Shown here in pieces: positions 32,601-42,479 of a stretch of 64,000 nt of DNA (position 1 is its first letter; every line of letters begins with the position of its first letter). Origin of the DNA: an uncultured Oscillospiraceae bacterium (GTDB taxonomy: Bacteria; Bacillota; Clostridia; Oscillospirales; Oscillospiraceae); assembly GCA_947168655.1 (NCBI GenBank), contig CAMVMU010000001.1, positions 39,773 to 103,772 of the forward strand, read 5' to 3'. The notes beneath the pieces are model-generated. The model did not search any database. It saw only the letters and a list, made by a program, of their open reading frames with translations, and was not told the DNA's origin. Both the position numbers and the translations under genes were made by a program.

Positions 32601-34498
32601 CTTTCTGCCTCCTCCATCTGCGTGGATAGATCCTCCCAGCGGATCATCTCGCTTTCCAGCTTGGCGTCTATCTCCTCTTTCTCGGCATAAAGCTGCATCA
32701 TCATGTCGGCATCGCTGCCAAATACCTCCATCTGCAGGCTCAGCTCGGCGGACTTCTCCTCCAGCCGGGCGATGGCGCTCTCGCAGATGGTCAGCTGCTT
32801 TTTCGCCGCCTGCTGGGAGCGGTTGCCCCGAACAGGACGGGTATCGCCGGTTTTTTTCGGTGCGGAAACAGGAACCTGGCGCTTTTCCTCGGCCTTCACA
32901 GACCGGTACTCCGCAAAACCCATGGGGTAGTCGTGGATCGTACCCTCCGACAGTTCCCAGATCCGCGTGGCAAAGCGGTTGATAAAGTAACGGTCATGGC
33001 TGACGAACAACAGCGTGCCGTCAAAGGCCTCCACCGCCTCTTCGATCCACTCCCGGGCGGCAATATCCAGATGGTTGGTGGGCTCGTCCAGGATGAGAAA
33101 GTTGATCTCCTCGTCCATCAGCAGGCACAGACGCAGCCGGCTCAGCTCGCCGCCGGACAGAACACCCACGCTCTTGAACACGTCCTCCCCCTGAAACTGA
33201 TAGGCCGCCAGGCGGTTCCGGGCGCTCTGTGCCGTCATGTTCCGTTTTTCGTAGATCATGGTATCCACCAGTGACCGCTCCGGGTGGTCGAAGCGGATCA
33301 TCTGCTCCAGATAGGCTGTGCGCACGGAGGGGCCCAGCCGCACGGACCCGCCGTCCGGCTTCTCGGCGCCGGTGATGATGTTGAGAAGCGTGGTCTTGCC
33401 GGTGCCGTTTTCGCCCAGCAGAGCGATGCGCTCACCGCCGCCCACCCGCAGATAGATGTCCTCAAACAGGCTGCGCTCGCCAAAGGACTTGCTGAGCCCC
33501 CGGATCTGCAGCACCTCGTCGCCCCGGAACTCACGGCTGGCGAACCGGGCGTCCATCCGTTTGGCTTTGGTGGGCTTGGAAACGGTGCGCATCCTCTCGA
33601 TGCGTTTCTCCATGGAGACGGCGCGGCGGAAGGTGTGGTCGTTGCCCATAAGGGCCCATGTCTTCTGCCGTTCAACAGCCTTCTCCAGCTGCTCGATCTT
33701 GGACTGCTCCTTGAGATACTGCTTGAGCTGCTCCTGATAGCGGCGCTCCTTTTCAATGGCATAGAAGCTGTAGTTGCCGCTGTAGAACTCCGCTTTGCCG
33801 TTTTCCACCTCAATGATGCGCGTCACGGTGCGGTCGAGAAAATAGCGGTCGTGGGAGATCACCACCACCGTGCCGCGGAAACGGGTCAGATACTCCTCCA
33901 GCCACTCGGTTGCCTGGAGATCCAGGTGATTGGTGGGCTCATCCAAAAGCAGGATGTCCGTGTCCTCCAGGATGAGGCGGCCCAGGTTCACCCGGGTCTT
34001 TTCCCCGCCGGACAGGTCGTCAAACAGCCTGGTGCGCATATCGGCGCTGATGGAGAGGCCGTTTGCCACCTTGTTCACCGCCGTCTCGGTATCATAGCCG
34101 CCCAGGCCCTCGAACCGGGCGGTGAGATCGCCGTACCGCTTCAACGTGCGCGCGTCGCTGTCACCCTCCGCCATGCGCGCTTCCAGCGCGTCCATCTCAT
34201 CCTTCAGGGAGGCCATCCGGGCAAAGGCGGACTGCAGCACATCCTCCACCGTATAACCCGCAGGATATACCGGGATCTGGGAGATCAGGCCCAGCCGACG
34301 GCCGGGAGCGATCATCACCTCGCCCTCGTCGGCGCGCAGCTCTCCGGTGAGGATACGGAACAGGGTGGTCTTGCCGGCGCCGTTCTTGCCCAGCAGTCCC
34401 ACACGTTCGCGCGAATCCACCTGGAAGGTCAATCCGTCCAGTATCTTCATTTCCAAATCAAAGGACTTGACCAGTCCGGTCACACTGATGTCAATCAT
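32597..34498 (-). CDS. ABC-F family ATPase (ribosome-associated)
   Basis: 633 residues, two ABC domains in one chain with no membrane segment. First domain: GKNGAGKTTLFRIL, LSGGEKTRVNLGRL, LLLDEPTNHLDL; second: GENGTGKTTLLNII, LSGGELSRLRLCLL, LILDEPTNHLDI. A linker rich in Lys/Glu (about 240-290) and a C-terminal coiled coil fit ABC-F factors that act in the ribosomal E site. Whether it gives antibiotic protection or has a housekeeping role (like YdiF/Uup) cannot be read. No obvious ribosome site precedes the ATG, so it may rely on coupling to murF 11 bases upstream. Confidence 0.92.
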   Translation of the reverse strand: MIDISVTGLVKSFDLEMKILDGLTFQVDSRERVGLLGKNGAGKTTLFRILTGELRADEGEVMIAPGRRLGLISQIPVYPAGYTVEDVLQSAFARMASLKDEMDALEARMAEGDSDARTLKRYGDLTARFEGLGGYDTETAVNKVANGLSISADMRTRLFDDLSGGEKTRVNLGRLILEDTDILLLDEPTNHLDLQATEWLEEYLTRFRGTVVVISHDRYFLDRTVTRIIEVENGKAEFYSGNYSFYAIEKERRYQEQLKQYLKEQSKIEQLEKAVERQKTWALMGNDHTFRRAVSMEKRIERMRTVSKPTKAKRMDARFASREFRGDEVLQIRGLSKSFGERSLFEDIYLRVGGGERIALLGENGTGKTTLLNIITGAEKPDGGSVRLGPSVRTAYLEQMIRFDHPERSLVDTMIYEKRNMTAQSARNRLAAYQFQGEDVFKSVGVLSGGELSRLRLCLLMDEEINFLILDEPTNHLDIAAREWIEEAVEAFDGTLLFVSHDRYFINRFATRIWELSEGTIHDYPMGFAEYRSVKAEEKRQVPVSAPKKTGDTRPVRGNRSQQAAKKQLTICESAIARLEEKSAELSLQMEVFGSDADMMMQLYAEKEEIDAKLESEMIRWEDLSTQMEEAER

Positions 34499-34509
34499 GT
34501 GTCAATCAA

Positions 34510-35865
34510 TTACTTACTGTTTTTCAGTTCCTCTGTGATTCTTTCAAACGCCATGGAGTGAGACGCTTTCACCAGCGCCGCCGTGCCGGGGGTGAACAGA
34601 CGGTGAAGCGTATCCACAGCCTCTGCCACCGTGGGAAACCACTGTACCTTGGGATTTGTCTCTGACAAGTATTTTGCCTTTTCACCAATTGCTATCACGT
34701 CGTCTATCCCCAGTTCGGCCGTCAGCGACCCGATGCGTCGGTGGGCGTCGTCGGAGAGGTCACCCAGCTCCTTCATATCCCCCAGCACCGCCATGCGGCG
34801 GCGGGGCGTAGCGGCCAGAAGACGCAGGGCTGCCGCCATGGACTGGGGGTTGGCGTTGTAGCAGTCATCGATGATGATGCGGTCATCATCCAAACGAATT
34901 AGGTTCATCCGTGAGCCCACCGGACGGAAGTCGGCAATGCCCTCCACGATCTCCTCCTCCGTCAGGCCAAGGCGCTCGCCGATGGCCACGGATATGGCCG
35001 CCGTATAGATCATGTAGCTGCCGGGTTTCGTGACCCGGACACGGTAGGAATGGCGCGGCGTGGTAATGGTGCAGCGCAGTCCCTCGATGCCCCGCTCCTC
35101 CACATCCGTCACCCGGACAGAACAGTTTTCCCCCTGACCGCAGAATATGATATCGTTATTCTGTAAAGTAATATCCCTTAACAGTTCATCGTCCCCGTTG
35201 AGGACGGCCACACCGCCGGGCCGCAGGTTTTCAAAAATCTCGCACTTGGCCTTTAATACGCCCAGACGGGTGTTGCCCAGGTTCTCCACGTGGGCGTCGC
35301 CCACGTTGGTGATGACGGCAATGTCCGGCTGCACCATTTCGCCCATGTAACGGATCTCGCCGAAGTGGTCCATGCCCGTCTCGATGACGGCGGCCTGATC
35401 CGATGGGGAGATCTCCAGCAGCGTCAGCGGTGTGCCGATCTGGTTGTTGAGGTTGGCGTGGGTCTTGTGGGTGCGGTACCGCCGGCTCAGCACTGCGGCG
35501 ATCATCTCCTTGGTGGTCGTCTTTCCCACGGAACCGGTGACCTGAACAAAGGGGATCTCACACCTCTCCCGGTGCCAGGTGGCCAGGGCCTTCAGCGCCG
35601 CTGTGGTGTCCTCCACCAGCACATAACCCTTTCCCGGCAGCAGGTTTTCCGGCTGCCGGGCGGTCAGGCACCCCTCCGCCCCGGCGGTCAGGGCCGCGTC
35701 CAGATAGTCGTGGCCGTCAAAACGCTCGCCGACCAGAGGGATGAACAGTTGACCCGGCTCCACCTTCCGGCTGTCGGTGGTGACAGACGTCAGCACGCCG
35801 GCACAGTCCTGCAGGACTGTGCCGTTTACGGCGTCACAGATCTCATGAAGCGTATAGCGGAACAT
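34510..35865 (-). CDS. murF: UDP-MurNAc-tripeptide D-alanyl-D-alanine ligase
   Basis: Adds D-Ala-D-Ala to the muropeptide precursor in the cytoplasm. 451 residues: N-terminal UDP-binding domain, central ATP domain with QVTGSVGKTTTKEMIAAVL, THANLNNQIGTPLTLL and ETGMDHFGEIRYM, then the C-terminal ligase domain with DDCYNANPQSM. It starts one base inside the ddl stop (TGATG), so the enzyme that makes the dipeptide and the one that uses it are translationally coupled. Confidence 0.97.
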   Translation of the reverse strand: MFRYTLHEICDAVNGTVLQDCAGVLTSVTTDSRKVEPGQLFIPLVGERFDGHDYLDAALTAGAEGCLTARQPENLLPGKGYVLVEDTTAALKALATWHRERCEIPFVQVTGSVGKTTTKEMIAAVLSRRYRTHKTHANLNNQIGTPLTLLEISPSDQAAVIETGMDHFGEIRYMGEMVQPDIAVITNVGDAHVENLGNTRLGVLKAKCEIFENLRPGGVAVLNGDDELLRDITLQNNDIIFCGQGENCSVRVTDVEERGIEGLRCTITTPRHSYRVRVTKPGSYMIYTAAISVAIGERLGLTEEEIVEGIADFRPVGSRMNLIRLDDDRIIIDDCYNANPQSMAAALRLLAATPRRRMAVLGDMKELGDLSDDAHRRIGSLTAELGIDDVIAIGEKAKYLSETNPKVQWFPTVAEAVDTLHRLFTPGTAALVKASHSMAFERITEELKNSK

Positions 35866-36923
35866 CAGCGCCCCTCCCTTCTGGCTTTCAGGGACTCATT
35901 GACAATGAGCTCGCACAGATCGGCGTAGGAGATGCCCACGGCCGCCGCCTCCTGGGGCACCAGGCTGGTGGGCGTCATACCCGGCAGGGTGTTGACCTCC
36001 AGGCACCAGGCAATACCGTTTTCATCCAGCAGAAAATCGGAGCGGGAGTAGACGCTCAGCCCCAGTGCGCGGTGGAGCTTCAGTGCCATCTCACCCATCT
36101 CACGCCACTGGGTGTCGGTGATAGCGGCGGGACACACTTCGGTTGCGCCGCCGGCCTGATATTTGGTTTCGTAGTTGAAATACTCCGCATGGGGGATGAT
36201 CTCCACCGCGGGAAGATAGCGGTCGCCCAGCACGGCTACCGTCAGCTCCCTGCCGTGGATCTTCTTCTCCACCACCACGTGATCGCCGTAGCGCAGAACG
36301 CTCTGCAGCGCGCAGCGAAGCTCGGCCTTGGTGTCGGGCAGCTCAATGCCAATGGAGCTGCCGCCGTTGACGATCTTCACCGCGCAGGGCACCTCCAGCT
36401 CCTCCACCAGACGGGGAATGTCCGCCTCGGAGTAGCGCAGATCCCGCCACGGCGCGGTGCGGATGCCCTCAAAGTCCATGAACTGCTTGGCGATGGATTT
36501 ATCCATCGCCATGCCGCTGGACACGTAATTGGAGCCGGTGTAGGGCACGCCGACGAGGTCCAGCGCCGCCTGGATGCGGCCGTCCTCGCCGCAGGCGCCG
36601 TGGAGGGCAAGAAAGACCACGTCCGCCATGGCGCACACGGTCAGCACATCCTTGCCCAGCACAGAAGGGCTCTTATCTGCCCGGCTCCGGCGCACGGCAT
36701 CCAGATCCGGGGCGGTGCGCTCTACCCGGACCTCGCCGCACAGCCCGTCAGGCGCGTTAAAGATGTCCTCCAATGCGCCATGGTAATTCTCAAGTCCCAG
36801 AAACATATCGACCAGAATGGCCCGGTGCCCCTTTTCCCGCAGAGCCCGGCAGATGCCGGTGCCGCTGACCAGGGACACGTGGCGCTCCGTACTGAATCCG
36901 CCGGCCAAAACAACAATTTTCAT
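35865..36923 (-). CDS. ddl: D-alanine--D-alanine ligase
   Basis: 352-residue ATP-grasp enzyme. N-terminal LAGGFSTERHVSLVSG is the family substrate loop; FLALHGACGEDGRIQA, KIVNGGSSIGIELP and AWCLEVNTLPGMTPTSLVPQ carry the expected ATP, Mg and omega-loop residues. First gene of the ddl-murF-ABC-F-flavodoxin-prfA-LUD-Sua5/CoaE-aminopeptidase operon. Position Y/F choice for vancomycin-type D-lactate use was not examined. Confidence 0.97.
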   Translation of the reverse strand: MKIVVLAGGFSTERHVSLVSGTGICRALREKGHRAILVDMFLGLENYHGALEDIFNAPDGLCGEVRVERTAPDLDAVRRSRADKSPSVLGKDVLTVCAMADVVFLALHGACGEDGRIQAALDLVGVPYTGSNYVSSGMAMDKSIAKQFMDFEGIRTAPWRDLRYSEADIPRLVEELEVPCAVKIVNGGSSIGIELPDTKAELRCALQSVLRYGDHVVVEKKIHGRELTVAVLGDRYLPAVEIIPHAEYFNYETKYQAGGATEVCPAAITDTQWREMGEMALKLHRALGLSVYSRSDFLLDENGIAWCLEVNTLPGMTPTSLVPQEAAAVGISYADLCELIVNESLKARREGR

Positions 36924-37071
36924 ACGCTGATCCTCTCATCATCCGGGCAGTCGCCTACCCATACTCTACCTAATTATACCATGACAGTATATCATAGTTT
37001 TCCGGCAAATACAACCGCCAGACCGCCTCCCGGTGCCGAAATTAATTGCAGGAGCGTTGTCCATTTACCCC

Positions 37072-37124
37072 TTGACTTGGTAGGTTGATCGTGGTACACT
37101 CGATATGCCGACCAGTTTGGTGGG
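37072..37124 (+). promoter_or_regulatory. Promoter of the nifS operon with a near-perfect dyad at the start site
   Basis: TTGACT (37072-37077) and TACACT (37095-37100) with a 17-bp spacer. Just downstream, CCGACCA and TGGTGGG (37108-37124) form an inverted repeat with one mismatch around GTT. A dyad covering +1 to +20 is a repressor-type position; the Rrf2 gene of this operon is the obvious candidate ligand, but this is inference. Confidence 0.55.
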
Positions 37125-37157
37125 TTATTTGAGCCGTCACAAGGGAGGTCATGACAA

Positions 37158-38351
37158 ATGCACATTTACGCGGACAACGCGGCAACGACAAAAATGAGCC
37201 GGACGGCAATCGAGGCCATGCTGCCCTATATGGACAAAATCTATGGGAACCCCTCCAGCCTGTACACCATTGGTCAGGAGGCCAAGGAAGCGCTGGAGAG
37301 CGCCCGGGAGCGGATCGCGGTCTGCCTGGGCTGCACGCCCCGGGAGATCACCTTCACCTCCGGCGGCAGCGAGGCGGACAACCAGGCCCTCCTCTCCGCC
37401 GCAGCCATCGGCGCGCGGAAGGGCAAAAAACACATCATCTCCACCGCCTTTGAGCATCACGCCATCCTCCACACGCTGAAAAAGCTGGAGAAGCAGGGCT
37501 TCGAGGTGGAGCTTCTGGACGTGCATAAAAACGGGCTGGTGACGCCGGAGCAGGTAGCAAATGCCATCCGGGAGGATACCTGTCTGGTAACCATCATGTA
37601 CGCCAACAACGAGATCGGCACCGTTCAGCCCATCGCGGAGATCGGCGCCGTGTGCCGGGAAAAGGGCGTCCTCTTCCACACGGACGCCGTGCAGGCCGCC
37701 GGACATCTGCCCATCGACGTGGTCGCCCAGAATATCGACATGCTCTCCCTCTCCGCCCACAAGTTCCACGGCCCCAAGGGCTGCGGCGTGCTGTACGCCA
37801 GACGCGGCATTGCGCTGACCAACGTCATTGAGGGCGGCGCACAGGAGCGGGGCAAGCGGGCGGGCACGGAGAACGTGCCCGCCATTATGGGCATGGCGGC
37901 CGCTCTCGAGGAGAGCTGCGACAATATGGACTCTGACAACTTCCGGCTCGCCGCTCTGCGGGACAGGCTCATCGAGGGTCTGGATCAGATCCCCTACTCC
38001 GAGCTCAACGGCGACCGGGAACACCGGCTGCCCACCAACGTCAACTTCTGCTTTGAGGGAATCGAGGGCGAGTCCCTTCTGCTGCTGCTGGACGACAAGG
38101 GCATCTCCGCCTCCTCCGGCTCCGCCTGCACCTCTGGCTCTCTGGATCCCAGCCATGTTCTGCTGGCCATCGGGCGGCCTCACGAGGTGGCCCACGGCTC
38201 TCTGCGGCTGACCATCGGCCCGGACTGCGACCAGGAGCAGATCGACTATATCATCCGCTCCGTGGAGGAGGTCGTCACCTATCTGCGGAACATGTCCCCC
38301 TTCTGGCGGGATCTGGTAACGGGCAAGCGCCCCCACGTATTTGCAAAATAA
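37158..38351 (+). CDS. Cysteine desulfurase (NifS/IscS type)
   Basis: Moves sulfur from cysteine to the Fe-S scaffold. 397 residues; [15 protein letters not shown]-terminus, PLP lysine in [14 protein letters not shown], and the catalytic cysteine in [18 protein letters not shown]. First gene of nifS-iscU-Rrf2, with 14 and 6 bases between genes, the standard iron-sulfur operon in Clostridia. Confidence 0.96.
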   Translation: MHIYADNAATTKMSRTAIEAMLPYMDKIYGNPSSLYTIGQEAKEALESARERIAVCLGCTPREITFTSGGSEADNQALLSAAAIGARKGKKHIISTAFEHHAILHTLKKLEKQGFEVELLDVHKNGLVTPEQVANAIREDTCLVTIMYANNEIGTVQPIAEIGAVCREKGVLFHTDAVQAAGHLPIDVVAQNIDMLSLSAHKFHGPKGCGVLYARRGIALTNVIEGGAQERGKRAGTENVPAIMGMAAALEESCDNMDSDNFRLAALRDRLIEGLDQIPYSELNGDREHRLPTNVNFCFEGIEGESLLLLLDDKGISASSGSACTSGSLDPSHVLLAIGRPHEVAHGSLRLTIGPDCDQEQIDYIIRSVEEVVTYLRNMSPFWRDLVTGKRPHVFAK

Positions 38352-38365
38352 GGAGGATACCGATC

Positions 38366-38797
38366 ATGGCATTGTACAGTGAGAAAGTAATGGATCATTT
38401 CCGCAATCCCCGGAACGTGGGCGTCATCGAGGACGCCGACGGCGTGGGCGAGGTGGGCAATCCCGTCTGCGGTGACATCATGAAGATCTATATGAAGATT
38501 GAAAACGACATTATCACCGATGTGAAGTTCGAGACCTTCGGCTGCGGCAGCGCCATCGCCTCCAGTTCCATGGCCACGGAGCTCATCAAGGGCAAGCCCC
38601 TCTCTGAAGCACTGGCTCTGACCAACAAGGCGGTGACGGAGGCGCTGGACGGTCTTCCCGCCCACAAGCTCCACTGCTCCGTGCTGGCAGAGGAGGCCAT
38701 CAAGTCCGCCGTCAAGGATTACTATGACAAAAACGGCATCGAGTACGACCACAGTCAGTTCCCGGAGGGCGAGAGCTGCCCCCACTGCGGGGAGTGA
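38366..38797 (+). CDS. Iron-sulfur cluster scaffold protein (IscU/NifU N-terminal type)
   Basis: 143 residues with the three scaffold cysteines C35 (NPVCGD, with D37), C60 (FGCGSAIASSS) and C104 (KLHCSVLAEE). An additional C-terminal CPHCGE gives a possible extra metal knuckle. Strong AAGGAGG ribosome site. Accepts sulfur from the upstream desulfurase. Confidence 0.96.
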   Translation: MALYSEKVMDHFRNPRNVGVIEDADGVGEVGNPVCGDIMKIYMKIENDIITDVKFETFGCGSAIASSSMATELIKGKPLSEALALTNKAVTEALDGLPAHKLHCSVLAEEAIKSAVKDYYDKNGIEYDHSQFPEGESCPHCGE

Positions 38798-38803
38798 TCC
38801 GCC

Positions 38804-39211
38804 GTGATCATATCGACAAGGGGCCGCTACGCCCTACGGGTGATAATCGATCTGGCGGAGCACAGCGCGTCTGACTACGTAGCCATGCGGGAGATCGCCG
38901 GGCGGCAGGAGATCTCCCTGAAATATCTGGAGAAGATCCTGCCGGCGCTGGTGTCCGGCGGACTCATCCAGGGCATACACGGCAAAGGCGGCGGCTACCG
39001 CCTGACCCGTCCGCCGGAGGAGATCACCGTGGGGCAGATCCTGCGTCTGACCGAGGGGGACCTCTCCCCTGTCGCTTGTCTCACCTGTGACGCGGATGCC
39101 TGCACCCGCACTGCCGATTGCCGCACCCGCCCCATGTGGAGTGAACTGAACAGTCTCATCAATCGCTATCTGGACGGCGTGACCATCGCCAGTCTGATGC
39201 ATCCCGAATAA
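38804..39211 (+). CDS. Rrf2-family transcriptional regulator (IscR-like)
   Basis: 135 residues from a GTG. N-terminal winged helix MIISTRGRYALRVIIDLA, recognition region EISLKYLEKILPALVSGGL and the wing GKGGGYRLTRPPEEI are classic Rrf2. Four cysteines C92, C95, C100 and C106 could ligate an Fe-S cluster, as in IscR (which uses three). It probably senses cluster status and controls its own operon through the dyad at 37108-37124. Confidence 0.93.
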   Translation: MIISTRGRYALRVIIDLAEHSASDYVAMREIAGRQEISLKYLEKILPALVSGGLIQGIHGKGGGYRLTRPPEEITVGQILRLTEGDLSPVACLTCDADACTRTADCRTRPMWSELNSLINRYLDGVTIASLMHPE

Positions 39212-39216
39212 GCAAT

Positions 39217-39249
39217 AAAGCACCTCCGGCCGTACACCGGAGGTGCTTT
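39217..39249. terminator. Bidirectional terminator between the nifS operon and rodA
   Basis: AAAGCACCTCCGG and CCGGAGGTGCTTT pair perfectly around seven bases between two convergent genes. Confidence 0.78.
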
Positions 39250-39263
39250 GCTGTATGGGAGCT

Positions 39264-40421
39264 TCACGACTTTCTCAGCCATTCCGGCAAGGAACGCTTC
39301 CGGATACCGGACACCACGCCCATGGCCGCAAACATGGTCACCAGTGACGAGCCGCCGTAGCTGAAAAAGGGTAGCGTCAGGCCGATGACCGGCATGATAA
39401 AGAGGCACATACCCACGTTGACCACCGTCTGGAAGATCACCACTGCAGCCATGCCCACGCAGAGATACGTCTCGAATTTCGTCTTGGCGCGGTAGGCCAC
39501 CACAAGGCAGTGAACCACGATGGCGGTGAGGATCGCCAGGGCTGCCACGCAGCCCACAAGGCCCATCTCCTCGCCGATGGCGGAGAAGATGAAGTCCGTA
39601 TGGCGGGCCGGCAGGCTCCAGCTGTACGGGCTCTGGGTCTGGGTGCCGTGGAACAGCCCCTGGCCTGTCAGGCCGCCGCTGCCCAGTGCCAAAAGGCTGC
39701 GGGTCTGGTGCCAGCCAACGCCCAGAGAGTCCATATCATGGTCAAAAAGCAGCAGGATGCGCTGTTTCATATAGGGGCTGATCTTGTCCTTGATCCACAG
39801 CACATAGGTGGCGGCGCCGCCCGCCGCCAGACCAAGGGCAAACCACCGGGCCTTGATCCCGGCCACAAAGGCCATGCACGCGAACATAAAAATGAAGACC
39901 AGCGCACTGCCCATATCGCCGGAGATCAGATAGTAGAGGCCCACAAGCGCAAGAATATGGGCGGCAAGGAAGGCCACGGAGCGCAAGCCGTTGAACTTCC
40001 ACTCCTCCTTCTGCCAGACCAGCTGCTTGGCAAGCACAATGGTGAAGGTCAGCTTGATGATCTCCGCCGGCTGCATGCTCACAGGGAAATGGGGAATGTG
40101 GAGCCAGGCACGGTTGCCGGTGCCGTCGTCCACGCCGAGGGGCGTGCGCAGCAGCAGAATGAGCACCACGTTGCCCAGAATCATCCACTTCCAGCCCTTG
40201 GACAGCTCGTTTACGTCCACCATGGATATCAGAAGATAGCCTACCACGCCCAAGACTGCCGCCGCAACCTGGACGGCTACATGCTTCCAGGAGCCCATAT
40301 AGCGGGTGGCGCTGGCGATCTCCAGTATTCCGAAGGCCGTTGCGGCGCAGCAAAGCGCCAGCAGGACCATATCAGCCTGCCGGAATACGTCCATTATGAA
40401 ATCACGAACCCGCTGGATCAT
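39264..40421 (-). CDS. rodA: FtsW/RodA/SpoVE-family peptidoglycan glycosyltransferase (RodA-like)
   Basis: 385 residues, about ten membrane segments. SEDS-family polymerase of lipid II. Typical features: the stretch ALGSGGLTGQGLFHGTQTQS, the motif ARHTDFIFSAIGEEMGLVG, and the C-terminal PFFSYGGSSLVTMFAAMG. RodA is favoured over FtsW because of the GDMGSALVFIFMF context, but a SpoVE-like paralogue cannot be excluded. Divergent from tsaE. Confidence 0.88.
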   Translation of the reverse strand: MIQRVRDFIMDVFRQADMVLLALCCAATAFGILEIASATRYMGSWKHVAVQVAAAVLGVVGYLLISMVDVNELSKGWKWMILGNVVLILLLRTPLGVDDGTGNRAWLHIPHFPVSMQPAEIIKLTFTIVLAKQLVWQKEEWKFNGLRSVAFLAAHILALVGLYYLISGDMGSALVFIFMFACMAFVAGIKARWFALGLAAGGAATYVLWIKDKISPYMKQRILLLFDHDMDSLGVGWHQTRSLLALGSGGLTGQGLFHGTQTQSPYSWSLPARHTDFIFSAIGEEMGLVGCVAALAILTAIVVHCLVVAYRAKTKFETYLCVGMAAVVIFQTVVNVGMCLFIMPVIGLTLPFFSYGGSSLVTMFAAMGVVSGIRKRSLPEWLRKS

Positions 40422-40456
40422 ACTGCCTCCTGTGCATTCAGGGAATCTGTCCTATT

Positions 40457-40528
40457 ATTGTATCACAAGAAGTTTTCCCTGTAAACGCTGCCTTTTCCCT
40501 TTTCAAGAGAAAGTTGTTGTGCTATAAT
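40457..40528. promoter_or_regulatory. Divergent promoters for rodA and tsaE
   Basis: Minus strand: TTTACA (40485-40480), 17 bp, TACAAT (40462-40457) with TGA before the -10, for rodA. Plus strand: TATAAT (40523-40528) preceded by TGC, with a weak -35 TTTTCA at 40500-40505, for tsaE-tsaB. Confidence 0.65.
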
Positions 40529-40561
40529 GAAATGAATTATTTGGAAAAGGGGTGATGTGCT

Positions 40562-40990
40562 GTGACCTGTATCTCCCGCAGCGTAGCGGAGACGGAGCAG
40601 ATCGGCCTGGAGCTGGGACAGCGTCTGGATCCGGGGACCGTGGTGGCTTACCGCGGCGGTCTCGGCATGGGCAAAACCGCCTTCACCCGCGGGCTGGCAA
40701 AGGGTCTCGGCTGTCGGGACCGGGTCACCAGCCCCACCTTTACCATCGTCAACGAATACCAGGGACGCCTTCCCCTGTTCCACTTTGACATGTACCGCCT
40801 CAGCGGCAGCGACGCGCTCTTCGACATCGGCTGGGAGGACTATCTGGACAGGGGCGGCGTGTGCGCCGTGGAGTGGAGTGAAAACGTGGCCGACGCCATG
40901 CCGGAGGACACGGTTTACGTGACCATTCAGCGCCACAGCCAGCACGAGGACTGGCGCGTTATCACCATTGAAGGAGGCTTAGAAGCATGA
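40562..40990 (+). CDS. tsaE: tRNA threonylcarbamoyladenosine biosynthesis ATPase TsaE
   Basis: 142 residues from a GTG. P-loop [16 protein letters not shown] (31-46), then [11 protein letters not shown] and HFDMYRLSG, the TsaE signature. Works with TsaB and TsaD to install t6A; Sua5, the first enzyme, is encoded 11 kb away in this window. It overlaps tsaB by four bases. Confidence 0.95.
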   Translation: MTCISRSVAETEQIGLELGQRLDPGTVVAYRGGLGMGKTAFTRGLAKGLGCRDRVTSPTFTIVNEYQGRLPLFHFDMYRLSGSDALFDIGWEDYLDRGGVCAVEWSENVADAMPEDTVYVTIQRHSQHEDWRVITIEGGLEA

Positions 40991-41700
40991 AGATCCTGGC
41001 ACTGGAGACCTCGGCAAAGAGCGTGTCCGCCGCCGTGACGGAGAACGGCAGGATCCTGGCCTCCGCCTATCAGAACACCGGCATGACTCACAGCGTCACA
41101 CTGATGCCGCTGGTGGACAGCATGCTGAGGCACAGCGGTCTGACGCCGGAGCAGATGGATCTCATCGCCGTGGCCGCCGGCCCCGGCTCCTTCACCGGTC
41201 TGCGCATCGGCGTGTCCGCCGCCAAGGGCCTTGCCTGGGCCCTGGAGAAGCCCTGCTGCGGCGTGTCAACGCTGGAGGCCATGGCGGATAATCTGCGCCA
41301 CATGGACGCCACCGTCGTCTGCGCCATGGATGCAAGGCGCAATCAGATCTACAACGCCGTGTTCACCGCCTGCGGCGGCGAGCTCACACGCCGGACAACC
41401 GACCGTGCCATCGGCCTTGCCCAACTGGCGGATGAGTTGAAAAATGACGAAAAACGGAAAATTATAGTTGGAGACGGCGCAAATCTGTGCTATACTTATC
41501 TCTTGGAGAACGGTGTCCCCTGCTCCATGGCCCCAGAGCCACTGCGGATGCAGAATGCCGTGGGCGTGGCGCTGACCGCGGAGCGGATGGCTGCCCGGGG
41601 CGAGACCGTGTCCGCCCGGGATCTTGCCCCCAATTACCTGCGGCTGTCCCAGGCCGAGCGGGAGCGGCTGGCAAAGGGTCTGAAAATCACACTTGACTGA
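40987..41700 (+). CDS. tsaB: tRNA threonylcarbamoyladenosine biosynthesis protein TsaB
   Basis: 237 residues of the ASKHA fold without a catalytic metal site. [37 protein letters not shown] and AMDARRNQIYNAVF are diagnostic. Stabilises TsaD in the t6A complex. ATGA overlap with tsaE shows coupling. TsaD is not in the window. Confidence 0.95.
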   Translation: MKILALETSAKSVSAAVTENGRILASAYQNTGMTHSVTLMPLVDSMLRHSGLTPEQMDLIAVAAGPGSFTGLRIGVSAAKGLAWALEKPCCGVSTLEAMADNLRHMDATVVCAMDARRNQIYNAVFTACGGELTRRTTDRAIGLAQLADELKNDEKRKIIVGDGANLCYTYLLENGVPCSMAPEPLRMQNAVGVALTAERMAARGETVSARDLAPNYLRLSQAERERLAKGLKITLD

Positions 41701-41736
41701 GCATCCAATAAATGAAATATACGGAGGAATTGCAAG

Positions 41737-42372
41737 ATGTATAGTGAAAAGGTTCACATCATGGATCATCCCCTGGTGGCCCACAAACTGACCATCATGC
41801 GGGACAAGAACACCAGCGTCAAGGATTTCCGGGAGCTGGTCTCCGAGATCGGCATGCTCATCACCTATGAGGCCACCCGCGATCTGCCTCTGACCACCAA
41901 AACCATCGAGACGCCGCTTTGCCGGGCGGATATGCCCACGCTGGCGGGCAAAAAGTTCGCCGTGGTGCCCATCCTCCGCGCCGGACTGGGGCTGGTGGAG
42001 GGCGTGCTGCGCATGGTGCCCTCCGCCCGTGTGGGCCACATCGGCATGTTCCGTGATGAGGAGACGCTGGAGCCTCACCTGTACTTCTGCAAGATGCCCA
42101 AGGACATCGCCGAGCGCGACGTCATCATCGTCGATCCCATGCTGGCCACCGGCGGCAGCGCCGACATGGCCATCACGGAGATGAAAAAGCGGGGCTGCAA
42201 GAACATCAAGCTCATGGTGCTGGTGGCCGCCCCCGAAGGCGTGGAGTGCATCACCTCCCACCACCCCGACGTGGATATCTACGCCGGCGCGCTGGACGAT
42301 CACCTGAACGAGAACGGCTACATCGTTCCCGGCCTGGGCGACGCCGGCGACCGCATCTTCGGCACAAAGTAA
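41737..42372 (+). CDS. upp: Uracil phosphoribosyltransferase
   Basis: Salvages uracil with PRPP to UMP. 211 residues. It begins [19 protein letters not shown], contains [13 protein letters not shown], and has the PRPP loop [14 protein letters not shown] and the uracil-binding end [13 protein letters not shown]. 36 bases after tsaB and followed by a strong terminator. It borders the purine-catabolic island but belongs to pyrimidine salvage. Confidence 0.97.
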   Translation: MYSEKVHIMDHPLVAHKLTIMRDKNTSVKDFRELVSEIGMLITYEATRDLPLTTKTIETPLCRADMPTLAGKKFAVVPILRAGLGLVEGVLRMVPSARVGHIGMFRDEETLEPHLYFCKMPKDIAERDVIIVDPMLATGGSADMAITEMKKRGCKNIKLMVLVAAPEGVECITSHHPDVDIYAGALDDHLNENGYIVPGLGDAGDRIFGTK

Positions 42373-42383
42373 AAACTCTCTCA

Positions 42384-42424
42384 CCGCAGCGGCGCATCGC
42401 GCGCCGCTGCGGCTTTCTTTTTTG
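42384..42424 (+). terminator. Terminator of upp
   Basis: CCGCAGCGGCGC and GCGCCGCTGCGG, 12 bp perfect around ATCGC, then CTTTCTTTTTTG. Confidence 0.92.
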
Positions 42425-42444
42425 TATTTTTCCACAGTTTTCTA

Positions 42445-42473
42445 TTGCTTTCCACCGCTAAAGCGTGTATAAT
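42445..42473 (+). promoter_or_regulatory. Promoter of the ssnA-ygfK transcript
   Basis: TTGCTT (42445-42450), 17 bp, TATAAT (42468-42473). The predicted start near 42480 leaves a leader of about 140 bases before ssnA. Confidence 0.75.
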
Positions 42474-42479
42474 ATAACC

